From the NCBI GenBank assembly GCA_910588335.1, contig CAJUQV010000001.1, forward strand, positions 175,544 through 239,543: DNA of 64,000 nucleotides, in the 5' to 3' direction. Position 1 is the stretch's first letter, and the number at the start of each line of letters is the position of its first letter. The position numbers and the translations under genes are program-made. Below are positions 16,975 through 26,291 of this stretch, in pieces. The DNA is from an uncultured Ruminiclostridium sp. GTDB taxonomy: Bacteria; Bacillota; Clostridia; Oscillospirales; Ruminococcaceae. Below the pieces are notes generated by a model. The model saw nothing but the letters and a program-made list of their open reading frames with translations, was not told where the DNA came from and made no database searches.

Positions 16975-19608
16975 TTATTCTTCTTCGGTTTCCTCAGCGT
17001 CATTTTCTTCTTCCGTCAGAACCTCGTTCTTTTCCTCCAACTCGGCTTCTCTGATATCTTCCTCGCTGGCTTCCTCAACCTGTTCCGTTTCCTGAGTATC
17101 GTCGTGCTCCGTTCTGGTAAAGGCCACTACCTTACTGTCGCCGTAAAGTCTCATTACTCTTACTCCGGTGGCATATCTTCCCATTACTCTTATGTCGTTT
17201 GCTCTTATTCTTATTATAACACCGTCGGTGTTTATAAGAATAACGTCGTCGTCCGCACCTAACGCTCTTATACCGCAGACAAAGCCTTTTTCCTCGTTCG
17301 CTTTGTAGTTCAGTATTCCGAAGCCCCCTCGCTTCTGTACTCTGTAATCTGTAACCTGACAGCGGCGGCCCATGCCCTTGTCGGTTACTGTAAGTATGGT
17401 CATATTTTCATCGTAAACCTTGCAGGCGCCTACTATGCTGTCTCCTTCGCGGAGCTTTATAGCTCTTACGCCGTGAGCGGTTCTTCCCATACTCCTGATA
17501 TCCGTTTCAAGGAAGTTTATTGCCATACCGTTTCTTGTGCCTATCACCACATGACTGTCGCCCTCAGTGAGATAAGCCGCCGCTATTTCGTCGCCGTCAT
17601 CAAGGCCTACCGCCCTTAAGCCGCCTTTGCGGAGGTTTTTATAATCTGAAAGCGGGGTGCGCTTTATTTTACCCTGTTTGGTTATGCAGATAAAGAATTT
17701 GTTTTCTGCGAAATCCGAGGTTTTCATCATAGCCGCTACTCTTTCGCCCTCGGAAAGCTGTAAGATATTGACTACGTTTATTCCTCTGCTTTGTTTTCCG
17801 CCTTCTGGTATTTCGTAGCAGCGCAGCTTATACATATTTCCCATATTTGTGACAAAGAGAATATCGTCGTGGCTTGAAGCGACAAAGACGTTTTCTATAA
17901 AATCCTCGTCCCTTTGCTTCATTCCGCTTACGCCCTTGCCGCCTCTTTTCTGGGTATTGTATATTTCTATGGGCTGACGTTTGATATAGCCTATGTTGGT
18001 GAAAGTGATAACGCTTTCCTCCACGGGGATAAGATCCTCTATATCTACCTCGCCGCTTACGTCCTCTATGCTTGTGCGTCTTTCGTCGCCGTACTTTTTC
18101 TTTATTACTTCCAGCTCGTCGGAGATGATTTTAAGCACCTTTCCTTCGTCGGCAAGTATGGCCATATACTCCTTTATCCTGCTCATAAGCTCGGCCAGCT
18201 CAGACTCGATTTTTTCCCGCTCCAGACCGGTAAGCTGACCTAAACGCATTTGTACGATAGCGTCGGCTTGTTCGGATGAAAGCCCGATTGTGTGCTCAAA
18301 AACAATATCCTTATATTGATCGTCCATGGCACGGTGAAGGAGATTGGACAGATCGGCTTCCTTAAATCGTTCCATCAGCCTTTCCTTGCCTTCTGGAATG
18401 CTTTTGCTGGATCGCAGGATAGACACTACCTCGTCTATATTGTCTATGCACAGCATAAAGCCCTGAAGCAGATGGGCTCTTTCCTTGGCCTTTCTCAGGT
18501 CGTAATTGGTTCTGCGGCGGATAACCTCTGTCTGGAAGTCGATGTAATTTGTGATAATTTCTTTAAGTGTGAGTATTTTGGGCTGGCCGTCCACCAAGGC
18601 AAGCAGGATAACTCCTACCGTGTCCTGAAGCTGGGTATAGTTATACAGCTTATTCAGAACCACGTTTGCGTTGGCGTCTCTTTTAAGCTCCATAACGATT
18701 TTCATACCGTTTCTGTCGCTTTCGTCGCGGAGTACGGAGATGCCTTCGATACGCTTGTCCCGCATAAGATTTCCTATATTTTCCAGCAGTCTCGATTTGT
18801 TTACCATATAGGGAATTTCTGTGACCACTATTCTGGTATGGGTTTTTTCCTCGACAATTTCCGCTCTTCCTCTTAAAATGATTTTGCCTCTGCCTGTCAT
18901 ATAGGCGCTTCTTATTCCCGCTCTGCCCATAATTATGCCGCCGGTGGGGAAGTCGGGGCCTTTTATTACGGTCATAAGCTGTTCGGGGGGGATATCACGA
19001 TCGTTTATCACCATATTTATGGCGTCAATGGCTTCTCTTAGATTATGGGGAGGAATATTGGTGGCCATTCCTACGGCTATGCCGGTGCTTCCGTTTACCA
19101 GAAGATTGGGAAAGCGGCTGGGGAGTACTTTGGGTTCGGGTATTTTATCGTCATAGTTAGTGCCGAAATCCACCGTATCCTTATTGATATCCGACATCAT
19201 TTCGCCCGCGATTTTGCTCATTCGGGCTTCGGTATAACGGTAAGCGGCCGGTGGGTCTCCGTCAATGGAACCGAAGTTTCCGTGACCGTCCACAAGGGGA
19301 TAACGAAGACTGAAATCCTGCGCTAACCTTACCATGGCGTCATATACGGAAGCGTCGCCGTGGGGGTGATATTTACCTAAAACTTCGCCGACGGTATAAG
19401 CGCACTTACGGTAGGGGTGTTCGTAGGTATTTCCCGCTTCGTCCATTGTATAAATTATACGTCTGTGTACGGGTTTAAAGCCGTCCCTTACGTCGGGGAG
19501 AGCCCTTTGTACTATTACCGACATGGAATATTCAAGGAAGGAATCCCTCATTTCCTTGTCAATGTCAACCTGTATGAGCTTTTCTGTTGAGGTCTGCTGT
19601 TCGTCCAT
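16975..19608 (-). CDS. gyrA: DNA gyrase subunit A
   Basis: 877 residues. The catalytic tyrosine is Tyr125 in AAYRYTEARM, and the winged-helix quinolone region is HPHGDASVYDAMVRLAQ (81-97). The GyrA box QKRGGKG that allows DNA wrapping is in the C-terminal propeller, and the protein ends in a long acidic tail rich in Glu. With GyrB it introduces negative supercoils. Ala86 occupies the position of E. coli Ser83. It is the last gene of a minus-strand series gyrB, two small membrane genes, gyrA. AAAGGA lies 8 bases before the ATG. Confidence 0.98.
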   Translation of the reverse strand: MDEQQTSTEKLIQVDIDKEMRDSFLEYSMSVIVQRALPDVRDGFKPVHRRIIYTMDEAGNTYEHPYRKCAYTVGEVLGKYHPHGDASVYDAMVRLAQDFSLRYPLVDGHGNFGSIDGDPPAAYRYTEARMSKIAGEMMSDINKDTVDFGTNYDDKIPEPKVLPSRFPNLLVNGSTGIAVGMATNIPPHNLREAIDAINMVINDRDIPPEQLMTVIKGPDFPTGGIIMGRAGIRSAYMTGRGKIILRGRAEIVEEKTHTRIVVTEIPYMVNKSRLLENIGNLMRDKRIEGISVLRDESDRNGMKIVMELKRDANANVVLNKLYNYTQLQDTVGVILLALVDGQPKILTLKEIITNYIDFQTEVIRRRTNYDLRKAKERAHLLQGFMLCIDNIDEVVSILRSSKSIPEGKERLMERFKEADLSNLLHRAMDDQYKDIVFEHTIGLSSEQADAIVQMRLGQLTGLEREKIESELAELMSRIKEYMAILADEGKVLKIISDELEVIKKKYGDERRTSIEDVSGEVDIEDLIPVEESVITFTNIGYIKRQPIEIYNTQKRGGKGVSGMKQRDEDFIENVFVASSHDDILFVTNMGNMYKLRCYEIPEGGKQSRGINVVNILQLSEGERVAAMMKTSDFAENKFFICITKQGKIKRTPLSDYKNLRKGGLRAVGLDDGDEIAAAYLTEGDSHVVIGTRNGMAINFLETDIRSMGRTAHGVRAIKLREGDSIVGACKVYDENMTILTVTDKGMGRRCQVTDYRVQKRGGFGILNYKANEEKGFVCGIRALGADDDVILINTDGVIIRIRANDIRVMGRYATGVRVMRLYGDSKVVAFTRTEHDDTQETEQVEEASEEDIREAELEEKNEVLTEEENDAEETEEE

Positions 19609-19666
19609 TATTTTTTTCCTTTTTGTTGAGATTTGTTTTAGGGCTTGTATACATTAAATACATGCC

Positions 19667-20278
19667 TCAGATGTTTTTATCTTCAAAGTAGGCTCTTATC
19701 TTGTTTATTTGCTCTTCGGCAAGACATCTTTTGGGGAAGATATAGATAAGGGAGCGGTTAAGAAAGAGCAGAAAAAGCTCGTTTGTTTCCATTGAATCCA
19801 AAGTATTTGATCGGAGTTCTATTTTTGTTTTATCGTGGGTTATTTTTTGTTCTTCGGGGATTTCCATATCCTGATCCATGGTCATTACTCCGTTTGGGGT
19901 TACGGCTACTGTTTCGGTTTCATATTCGGGAAGAATTTCGGTATCTATTACTATCCTTGTATCCTCGAATTTTGCGGAATATTTTTCGTCGCCAAAGCTT
20001 TCAAGAGTTTTCATAAGTTTTTTTCTGGCGTAGTAGGGGCGCGCCCATGTGGAGAATATCATGCCGAGGCCTATTACCAATAATATGTAGCCGGGCATAT
20101 TGCCGTAATTGCCTTCCATTATGCTGTGAACTAAGAAGTCTATGCCGATTGCGGCGGCTATGGAATATACTACGGTAAAAATTATGCTGCGTTTCAGCAT
20201 ATATTTGCGCTGGAAGAGTTTATAGCCCGTTTCTATTTCGGGGAGGGTGTTGGTGTAGTTTATTACAAATTTTTCCAT
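19667..20278 (-). CDS. YcxB-like membrane protein
   Basis: 203 residues from the ATG at 20278. The open frame extends upstream only through a family B repeat, so the longer start is unlikely. A soluble N-terminal segment is followed by two hydrophobic helices (about 35-55 and 62-80). A C-terminal domain then carries a strand-rich pattern ending NRSLIYIFPKRCLAEEQINKIR, typical of YcxB-like domains. AAAGGA lies about 13 bases upstream, longer than ideal. Function of the family is unknown. It sits 58 bases before gyrA. Confidence 0.75.
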   Translation of the reverse strand: MEKFVINYTNTLPEIETGYKLFQRKYMLKRSIIFTVVYSIAAAIGIDFLVHSIMEGNYGNMPGYILLVIGLGMIFSTWARPYYARKKLMKTLESFGDEKYSAKFEDTRIVIDTEILPEYETETVAVTPNGVMTMDQDMEIPEEQKITHDKTKIELRSNTLDSMETNELFLLFLNRSLIYIFPKRCLAEEQINKIRAYFEDKNI

Positions 20279-20610
20279 TTGGGTAATGTTGTCCTTTCTC
20301 CCGCGGAGGGCTTTTTTGTGGTTTACCGCAATGATGTTTTCAAGCGCAGCTTTAACAATCTGTCGGAATTGCGAAGTAATTCTGAGGTTCAGTACGGATA
20401 AAAATTCCCCGCTGAACCGAGAAATAAAGGTATTTTGTCGGCAAGGTTTCCATAAGCGGCAAAGACCATTCGGTTGTTCCAACAGTGGCGCGGCTCAAAT
20501 TTTCCCGACGAAAAAATTGACAACGCTTTGATTCCATTCGAGACTGCGTTGTGTGTGGTTCGATCGGAATGGGTTTATTTTTTATTATACTGTTTTGATT
20601 TGTATAGCAT
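20279..20610. other. Gap upstream of the YcxB-like gene
   Basis: Holds a family B repeat (20342-20420) and then sequence with weak internal symmetry (GTTGTTCCAAC; GACAACGC...GCGTTGT) up to about 20560. No gene is supported. Confidence 0.5.
20342..20420 (+). repeat. Family B hairpin repeat
   Basis: AAGCGCAGCTTTAACAATCTG, CGGAATTGCGAAGTAATTC, then a hairpin with arms GGTTCAGTACGGAT and ATTCCCCGCTGAACC. Confidence 0.7.
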
Positions 20611-21009
20611 TTAGCGGTTTCCGCCTACAAATAGGATTCCCAATGCAAACAATACGCATACCGCACAGGCTATTACCGCTACGATCACGTCAAATGTTTT
20701 GCCTTTTTTAAAAAAAACGGGGATATTAAGCCCACTCACCGCTCCCAATGATAAAAGCATAAATGGGAGCAGTACGCCTATTTCACCGAATCCAAACATT
20801 AGTGCGATAAGTGAAAACAGCCACAGTGATACGCAGATTATTCCCGCTACTTTTCTCGCAAAAGCTAATGGGGCTTCTTCGGAAACGTTTTTTATTGCTT
20901 CTTCCGCCATTTTTTCCCGGTGTTCCCGCTCTTCGTCGGTTTCCTCGTGAATAGGCTGCATTTCCGATAAGATTTGAATTATTTTTTCGTTTGATCGTTT
21001 ACTGTTCAT
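20611..21009 (-). CDS. Hypothetical membrane protein
   Basis: 132 residues. The N-terminal 45 residues are charged and acidic (EETDEEREHREKMAEEA). Three hydrophobic helices follow at about 51-72, 76-93 and 105-127. No family was recognised. AAAGGAG lies 8 bases before the ATG. It lies 110 bases downstream of gyrB and 332 bases upstream of the YcxB-like gene on the same strand. Possibly part of the gyrB transcript. Confidence 0.7.
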   Translation of the reverse strand: MNSKRSNEKIIQILSEMQPIHEETDEEREHREKMAEEAIKNVSEEAPLAFARKVAGIICVSLWLFSLIALMFGFGEIGVLLPFMLLSLGAVSGLNIPVFFKKGKTFDVIVAVIACAVCVLFALGILFVGGNR

Positions 21010-21049
21010 TTATTTTACTCCTTTTTGGGCGGGAGTGTTTTTGATATAC

Positions 21050-21122
21050 CATATCAATCTTTAATAGTTAATCTTTGGTTATCCATATTATTTGTCTTTA
21101 CCTTGACCATAACTTAATATTA
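21050..21122 (+). repeat. Family A repeat, decayed, touching the gyrB stop codon
   Basis: ATATCAATCTTTAATAG, then the family core GGTTATCCATATTATTTGTC and TTGACCATAACTTAATATT. The last bases overlap the gyrB TAA at 21120-21122. Confidence 0.65.
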
Positions 21123-23114
21123 AATATCAAGGTTTTCCACATACTGAGCGTTGGTTTCGATAAATTCACGTCTCGGTTCCACCTTGTCACCCATAAGTAT
21201 GGAAAAGGTGAGATCAGCCTTTGCGGCGTCATCAAGAGTTACCTGAAGCATTGTTCTGGTGTCGGGATTCATTGTGGTTTCCCAGAGCTGGGAGGGATCC
21301 ATTTCACCTAAGCCTTTGTAGCGCTGAACGTCTACCTTGGAGGAGGTTTCTCCCTGAAGCTCTTTTATATAATCATCTCTTTCGTCGTCCGAGAAGGCAT
21401 ACCTTACCTGCTTGCCTCTGCTTACCTTAAACAGAGGGGGCTGCGCAAGATACACATGACCTTCCTCCACAAGGGGACGCATAAATCTGAAAAAGAAGGT
21501 CAGCAGAAGGGTTCTGATATGTGCTCCGTCCACGTCGGCATCGGCCATAATAACCACTCTTCCGTATCTTAGCTTTGTGAGGTCGAAATCGTCTCCGATT
21601 CCCGTACCCAAGGCTTTTACCACGGGGATAAGCTTTTCGTTGTTATAAACCTTGTCTACTCTCGCTTTTTCCACGTTGAGCATTTTTCCCCAAAGGGGAA
21701 GAATTGCCTGATAGCGGCTGTTTCTGCCCTGCTTTGCGGAGCCTCCCGCCGAGTCTCCCTCGACAATATAAATTTCGGTTTTTTGTATATCCTTGTCGTA
21801 GCAGTCCGCCAATTTTCCCGGAAGTCCCGCGCCGTCGGCCGCCGATTTGCGTTTTGCTTCCATGGCTTTTTTTGCCGCGTCCCGCGCCGCCTGCCCGTTT
21901 ATTGCTTTAATTACTATTGCCTGTGCGGTGTCGGGGTGTTCTTCGAAATAATAGGTCAGCTTTTCGCTTACTATTTTGTACACTATCGGGCCTACCTCAG
22001 GATTTCCCAGTTTTCCTTTTGTTTGACCCTCGAATTCGCATTCGGGGAGCTTTACGGAGATAACGGCGTTAATGGCTTCTCTAATGGCTTCTCCGCTTAT
22101 GGCCGTAAATTCGTCCTTTTTGTCCTCGTCTTTTTTGCTTTTGGACTTCTTTTTCTTTTCGTTTTCCTTTTCCTTGTATTTTTTTACGAAATCGTTAACT
22201 ACTTTGTTCAGAGCTCTTTTAAAAGCAAGCTCATGGGTGCCGCCGTCTACGGTATGGATATTGTTGGCGAATGATCGGAAGGCCTCGCTGTTGAAATCGG
22301 TGTTGTACTGGAATGCTGTTTCTACCATTATATCGTCCATAACGTCTTTTATATAGATTACGTCCGGGTGAAGGCGTTCGGCTCCGCGCTTTTCCTGAAG
22401 CCAGTCCACATATTCCACTATTCCGCCGTCGTATTTCAGGCTTTCGCTTCTTTTCTTTCCATCGCTTTCCTCGTCCCTAAGGTCGGAAAGCTCTATTTTT
22501 ATCCCGCCGTTAAGGAACGCCTGTTCTCTCATACGATCCAGAAGGGTGTCGTAATCGTAATTAACATCGTGGAAGATTTCGCCGTCGGCTTTGAATTTTA
22601 CCGTGGTGCCGGTTTTGTCGGTGTCGCCGATTATCTTAAGCTGTTCGGTGTATTGTCCTCTGTCGAAGTGCTGGAAATGAATATGCTTTCCGTCGCAAAC
22701 GGTTAATTCCAGCCATTCGGAAAGGGCGTTTACAACGCTTGCGCCTACGCCGTGGAGTCCGCCCGAAACCTTGTAGCCGCCGCCGCCGAATTTTCCCCCT
22801 GCGTGAAGAATAGTATATACGACTGTGGCGGCGCTTATACCTTCCTTGGGGTGAATGCCGGTGGGTATGCCGCGGCCGTTGTCAATTACTTCTATTATGT
22901 TTCCGGGAAGGATTTTTATTTTAATTTCGGTACAATAGCCCGCCAAAGCTTCGTCTATGGCGTTGTCCACTATTTCATACACAAGGTGATGAAGTCCGCC
23001 GGGGCCTGTGGAGCCAATGTACATACCGGGGCGCTTTCTTACCGCTTCAAGGCCTTCGAGTATCTGTATGTCCTCCGCGCCGTAAGCGTGTTCTACTTTG
23101 GTTTCGTCGTTCAT
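21120..23114 (-). CDS. gyrB: DNA gyrase subunit B
   Basis: 664 residues. The GHKL ATPase motifs (EIVDNAIDEALAGYC; DNGRGIPTGIHP) are near the N-terminus. TOPRIM motifs EGDSAGGSAKQ and DADVDGAHIRTLLLTF follow, then QRYKGLGEMDPSQLWETTM near the end. A lysine-rich insert (KEKENEKKKKSKSKK) of unusual charge interrupts the transducer region around residue 300. Its promoter and a full family A repeat lie in the leader. Pairs with gyrA downstream. Confidence 0.98.
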   Translation of the reverse strand: MNDETKVEHAYGAEDIQILEGLEAVRKRPGMYIGSTGPGGLHHLVYEIVDNAIDEALAGYCTEIKIKILPGNIIEVIDNGRGIPTGIHPKEGISAATVVYTILHAGGKFGGGGYKVSGGLHGVGASVVNALSEWLELTVCDGKHIHFQHFDRGQYTEQLKIIGDTDKTGTTVKFKADGEIFHDVNYDYDTLLDRMREQAFLNGGIKIELSDLRDEESDGKKRSESLKYDGGIVEYVDWLQEKRGAERLHPDVIYIKDVMDDIMVETAFQYNTDFNSEAFRSFANNIHTVDGGTHELAFKRALNKVVNDFVKKYKEKENEKKKKSKSKKDEDKKDEFTAISGEAIREAINAVISVKLPECEFEGQTKGKLGNPEVGPIVYKIVSEKLTYYFEEHPDTAQAIVIKAINGQAARDAAKKAMEAKRKSAADGAGLPGKLADCYDKDIQKTEIYIVEGDSAGGSAKQGRNSRYQAILPLWGKMLNVEKARVDKVYNNEKLIPVVKALGTGIGDDFDLTKLRYGRVVIMADADVDGAHIRTLLLTFFFRFMRPLVEEGHVYLAQPPLFKVSRGKQVRYAFSDDERDDYIKELQGETSSKVDVQRYKGLGEMDPSQLWETTMNPDTRTMLQVTLDDAAKADLTFSILMGDKVEPRREFIETNAQYVENLDI

Positions 23115-23129
23115 CTGTGGTTTCCTTTC

Positions 23130-23245
23130 ATACCAATCTCATTTTAAATTGAAGTAATTTACGCAGTTAAAAATGAGATTGCACCCGAAATACCGATCAT
23201 TGGTTATCAATATTATTTGTTTTTGGCTTAACCGGAGATTAGTAT
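23130..23245 (+). repeat. Family A bipartite repeat, full, in the gyrB leader
   Basis: Hairpin 1 ATACCAATCTCATTTT...AAAATGAGATTG, linker CACCCGAAATACC, hairpin 2 with GGTTATCAATATTATTTG core, end GATTAGTAT. It starts 16 bases upstream of the gyrB start codon, inside the leader. Confidence 0.85.
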
Positions 23246-23300
23246 CAGGCGTTTTTGTAACAGTCCGATTATTTAAGCATTATTATAAATAGTATAGTTT

Positions 23301-23329
23301 ATTATAGCATATTTTTTCTTTTTTTTCAA
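23301..23329 (-). promoter_or_regulatory. gyrB: Sigma-A promoter of gyrB
   Basis: Minus strand TTGAAA, 17 bases, TATAAT. It would give a leader of about 180 bases that includes the full family A repeat. Confidence 0.75.
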
Positions 23330-23530
23330 GTAAAATGAACATTTACGGGGCGGATTTTTGAAAATTTTTGCCTTTTTATAACCGTTTACTGGCGGTAAAT
23401 TTACAAATATGTGATTTTTCTTGTTTTTTTGAAGCTGTTTGGTGCTTTTTGCGATATTATTTGGGGTTAAAGGGTTTAATGGGGGTAACCGTGAGTCGGC
23501 TGCGGGGTAAAGAATGGGGAAAGTGAGTGA

Positions 23531-23636
23531 TACTGTAATCTTTGATCAAGGTATAGAAAAATTATACGAATGATCAAAGATTAGGGCTTAGGGTACAATC
23601 CTGAATCAAGTTGTAGATTTGATTCAGGATTGGTAT
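23531..23636 (-). repeat. Family A bipartite repeat, inverted orientation
   Basis: Plus strand shows TAATCTTTGATCAAGGTATAG, TGATCAAAGATTAG, linker GGCTTAGGGTACA, then arms ATCCTGAATCAAG / TTGATTCAGGATTGGTAT. Confidence 0.8.
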
Positions 23637-23709
23637 AAAACAAGCAATATTTGTCATGCTCTTTGTTAAAGCAAATGTTTTGATTTGAACTGTGTTCAAA
23701 ATTGATTTT

Positions 23710-23748
23710 AAGCGCAGATTTAACAAACCGGCAGGGGTTGTACGTTGC
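23710..23748 (+). repeat. Family B repeat fragment
   Basis: AAGCGCAGATTTAACAAACC, then GGCAGGGGTTGTACGTTGC, a diverged 5' half. Confidence 0.45.
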
Positions 23749-24265
23749 TCAAATCAGTTAGGGCGGTGTACATAAATTAAAAAAATATTTGAGTTTTCAT
23801 GCAAGAAACAAAAAAAGTCCTTAAGGATACCGAATGTAAGTACTTTACATATTTTTGTTCATATCTATAAATATACCGAACATTAAAGAGAACGACTCGG
23901 ATTGTGTGCCCAATTTGTCCGATTCGGAAGCAAGCTTTGCGGAAACTCCGTATAGCCAACTGAAATGATCAATTCTTGCTTTGTTCATAAATGATTTTAT
24001 TAATGAACAAAAAATATTTTTGTTATTCGCTGCTGTTTTTACGGCGGCATAAAGAGAATTGCAAGCTGTCGGGGGACGAGCAGGGGGAAGGTAAAAAGCA
24101 GCGTGTTCTTTAGAAGGAAAAGTTTAGAAAAAAGGCTTATAAAGGATGGGTAGATTTTGTAAAAAAATTTTTTTACGCTTGTAGGCTAAATAATATAATT
24201 ATGTAAAGAAGTTCATTATAAACAAGAATATGAACAATGATATAAATGTGAGGTAAAAGACCTCT

Positions 24266-24321
24266 ATACCAATCTTCGCCCTTTCATATTATTTGTCTAT
24301 ACTTTAACTAAAGTTTAGTAT
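24266..24321 (+). repeat. Family A repeat, composite remnant
   Basis: ATACCAATCTTCG at the left end joined directly to the hairpin 2 core TCATATTATTTGTCTATAC and ending AAGTTTAGTAT. Hairpin 1 and the linker are missing. Confidence 0.7.
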
Positions 24322-24460
24322 AAGATGATTAAGCATTGGCCGGGATATACGAAAAAAAGATGGATAGAAATGTTTTGATGAGTATCGGCAGTGAAACGGT
24401 TACAAACGAGGGAGAATTTGTCCATGTGATTTAAACTTTTTTGTTATTTTGAAATGAGCC

Positions 24461-24489
24461 TTTTCAAGGGTTTCTTTTTTTGGTATAAT
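24461..24489 (+). promoter_or_regulatory. Possible promoter upstream of the serpin gene
   Basis: TTTTCA, 17 bases, TATAAT. The -10 overlaps the first copy of the 38-bp direct repeat. Confidence 0.5.
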
Positions 24490-24624
24490 AACCTCAGACA
24501 GCAGAAAGAGGCAGAAATTATTCTTATGTCTGAGAACTTTTTACCGTTTTAAAGGAATCGCTTCCTGCGGTCGCTCTTTTTATAGAATAATAACCTCAGA
24601 CAGCGAAAAGAGGAAAAAATTATT
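24485..24624 (+). repeat. Pair of 38-bp direct repeats, 102 bases apart
   Basis: Copies at 24485-24522 and 24587-24624 share ATAATAACCTCAGACAGC and an AAATTATT end, with four mismatches in 38. The first copy also contains CTCAGACA, complementary to TGTCTGAG at 24527-24534. They could be operators or duplicated promoter elements for the serpin-sigma pair. Confidence 0.7.
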
Positions 24625-24742
24625 TTAATGTATGTTTTTTTCGTATATTTTTTCTTTTTTCGCAACTTTTTTAAAAAAATTACGGTATTATAATTGAGGA
24701 GCTTCTTTAACATAAATGTCTCATAAGAAAGGAGTATGCCCA

Positions 24743-26257
24743 ATGAGCAATATTGAAAAATCAAAAAGGATAAGCGACGCAATCGGTGAACTGGAGGAGG
24801 ATATTGTAATGGAAGCCGACAGGGAAAGAAAGATTTCAGTTGAAAAAAACGAAAACGCAGTATATAATGCGGAAGGGAAGAGGGAAACGCCCGTTACAGT
24901 TTCAAAAAAGAAAAAAATACTTATACCTGCCGTTTCGCTTGCTGCTTGCGCCGCCATAACCTTGGGAATAATTTTCGGAGGGGGGAACAAGCCAAATATG
25001 CTTGAGCTGCCCGTTTATGCCGAGGTTTTGGCAGAAGCGGAATATCCTTATGCCGCCCCATATCCCGATGAATCCAAAAATATCGAAAGCAGTGAAAGAG
25101 AACTGTGGTACGACCAAAGAAAAGAAAGATATGGAATATGGGAAAATATAGATATTTCAGCGTTGAATAATTTTACACAGCGTACTGTTTGTCAATTTAT
25201 GACGGATTCCAAAGGAACAAATCTTGTTTATTCTCCCGCGAATCTTTTTATGGCGCTTTCCATGTTAGCGGAGCTGACCGACGGGGAAAGCCGCACACAG
25301 ATACTGGAGCTTACGGGTTTTGACAATATGGAGGGATTAAGGCGGCAGGCGGCAAGCTTATGGAAGGCCCTTTACCGTAACGACGGAGCGACAACCACGG
25401 TTCTCGCCAATTCTCTTTGGTTAAACAGCGGTGCGGAATTTAAGGACGATACGATAAAGCGCCTTGCGGACGAATACTTTGCTTCCGTTTATCGCGGCGA
25501 TTTGGCGGAGGAAAAAACGTTGGAATCAATCAGAAATTGGATAAACGAACAAACGGGCGGGCTTTTAAAAGAAGCGGCGGAAGATTTGACCGTTGATCCC
25601 GAAACCGTGATGCTGATTTGCTCTACGCTGTATTTTAAGGCGAGATGGAATAACGAATTTAATCCGGATAAAAATGACCGCAGAATTTTTCACGGGACAA
25701 ACGGCGAAATTGAGACGGAGTTTATGAACATTGAAACCACTATGTATTTTTTTGGGGAGGACTATACCTCCGTAAATCTTCGTTTTGCCGATGGCGGCGA
25801 AATGTGGTTTATTTTGCCCGATGAGGGAAAAACCCTTGACGATCTCTTAAATTCCGGTGAATATATTGAAATGGTAAGCAATCCTTCAAATTGGGAAAAT
25901 AATCAGTATATCCGAGTAAATGTATCTGTGCCCAAATTTGATGTTTCCTCGGATACGGATATTGCGGAGGGATTAAAGGAACTTGGAGTTAGAGATGTAT
26001 TTGATATGGGAAGAGCCAATTTTTCTCCGCTTATGAATGATGGGTACGAAATATGGGTGGATAAGGTGCAGCATGCCGCGCGGGTTTCTATTGATGAAGA
26101 AGGCTGTACTGCCGCGGCTTTTACCGTTATGATGGCACCTGGCGGGGCGATGGCTCCGGAGGAAGAGATCGATTTCGTGCTGGACAGGCCTTTTGTGTTT
26201 ATGATAACCTCCGGCAGCGGGGTATTGTTCGCTGGCGCGGTAAATGATCTTAACTGA
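24743..26257 (+). CDS. Membrane-anchored serpin with anti-sigma-like cytoplasmic tail
   Basis: 504 residues from the ATG at 24743, with GGAG 8 bases upstream. Residues 1-58 are cytoplasmic and contain ISDAIGELEEDIVMEADRER, resembling the short N-terminal motif of Clostridial membrane anti-sigma proteins. A transmembrane helix lies at about 59-79, a linker to about 130, then a full serpin domain. The reactive-loop hinge IDEEGCTAAAF (450-460) fits inhibitory serpins, with the likely scissile region around APGGAMAP. The family signature FVLDRPFVFMI follows. Serpins trap serine or cysteine proteases by a large conformational change. A sigma factor gene begins 34 bases downstream. The anti-sigma role is inference. 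Confidence 0.85.
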   Translation: MSNIEKSKRISDAIGELEEDIVMEADRERKISVEKNENAVYNAEGKRETPVTVSKKKKILIPAVSLAACAAITLGIIFGGGNKPNMLELPVYAEVLAEAEYPYAAPYPDESKNIESSERELWYDQRKERYGIWENIDISALNNFTQRTVCQFMTDSKGTNLVYSPANLFMALSMLAELTDGESRTQILELTGFDNMEGLRRQAASLWKALYRNDGATTTVLANSLWLNSGAEFKDDTIKRLADEYFASVYRGDLAEEKTLESIRNWINEQTGGLLKEAAEDLTVDPETVMLICSTLYFKARWNNEFNPDKNDRRIFHGTNGEIETEFMNIETTMYFFGEDYTSVNLRFADGGEMWFILPDEGKTLDDLLNSGEYIEMVSNPSNWENNQYIRVNVSVPKFDVSSDTDIAEGLKELGVRDVFDMGRANFSPLMNDGYEIWVDKVQHAARVSIDEEGCTAAAFTVMMAPGGAMAPEEEIDFVLDRPFVFMITSGSGVLFAGAVNDLN

Positions 26258-26291
26258 TCATATTTCATTTGCGGAAAGGAAATGAGGAGTT

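Larger units (their letters stand above)
23115..24742. other. 1.6-kb non-coding region between gyrB and the serpin gene
   Basis: Contains the gyrB promoter and leader, three family A copies, a family B fragment and G-rich single-strand-biased stretches (about 23340-23535 and 24060-24160). An AT-rich segment (24150-24260) and a pair of 38-bp direct repeats follow in front of the serpin gene. Two short minus-strand open frames here lack starts and conserved motifs. Confidence 0.6.

Noticed and set aside
20279..20482. Longer N-terminus for the YcxB-like protein
   Set aside because: The extra 68 codons fall mostly on a family B repeat and lack a start signal.
23777..24782. Short minus-strand open frames in the gyrB-serpin gap
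   Set aside because: No ribosome sites or family motifs; composition resembles non-coding AT-rich sequence and repeats.
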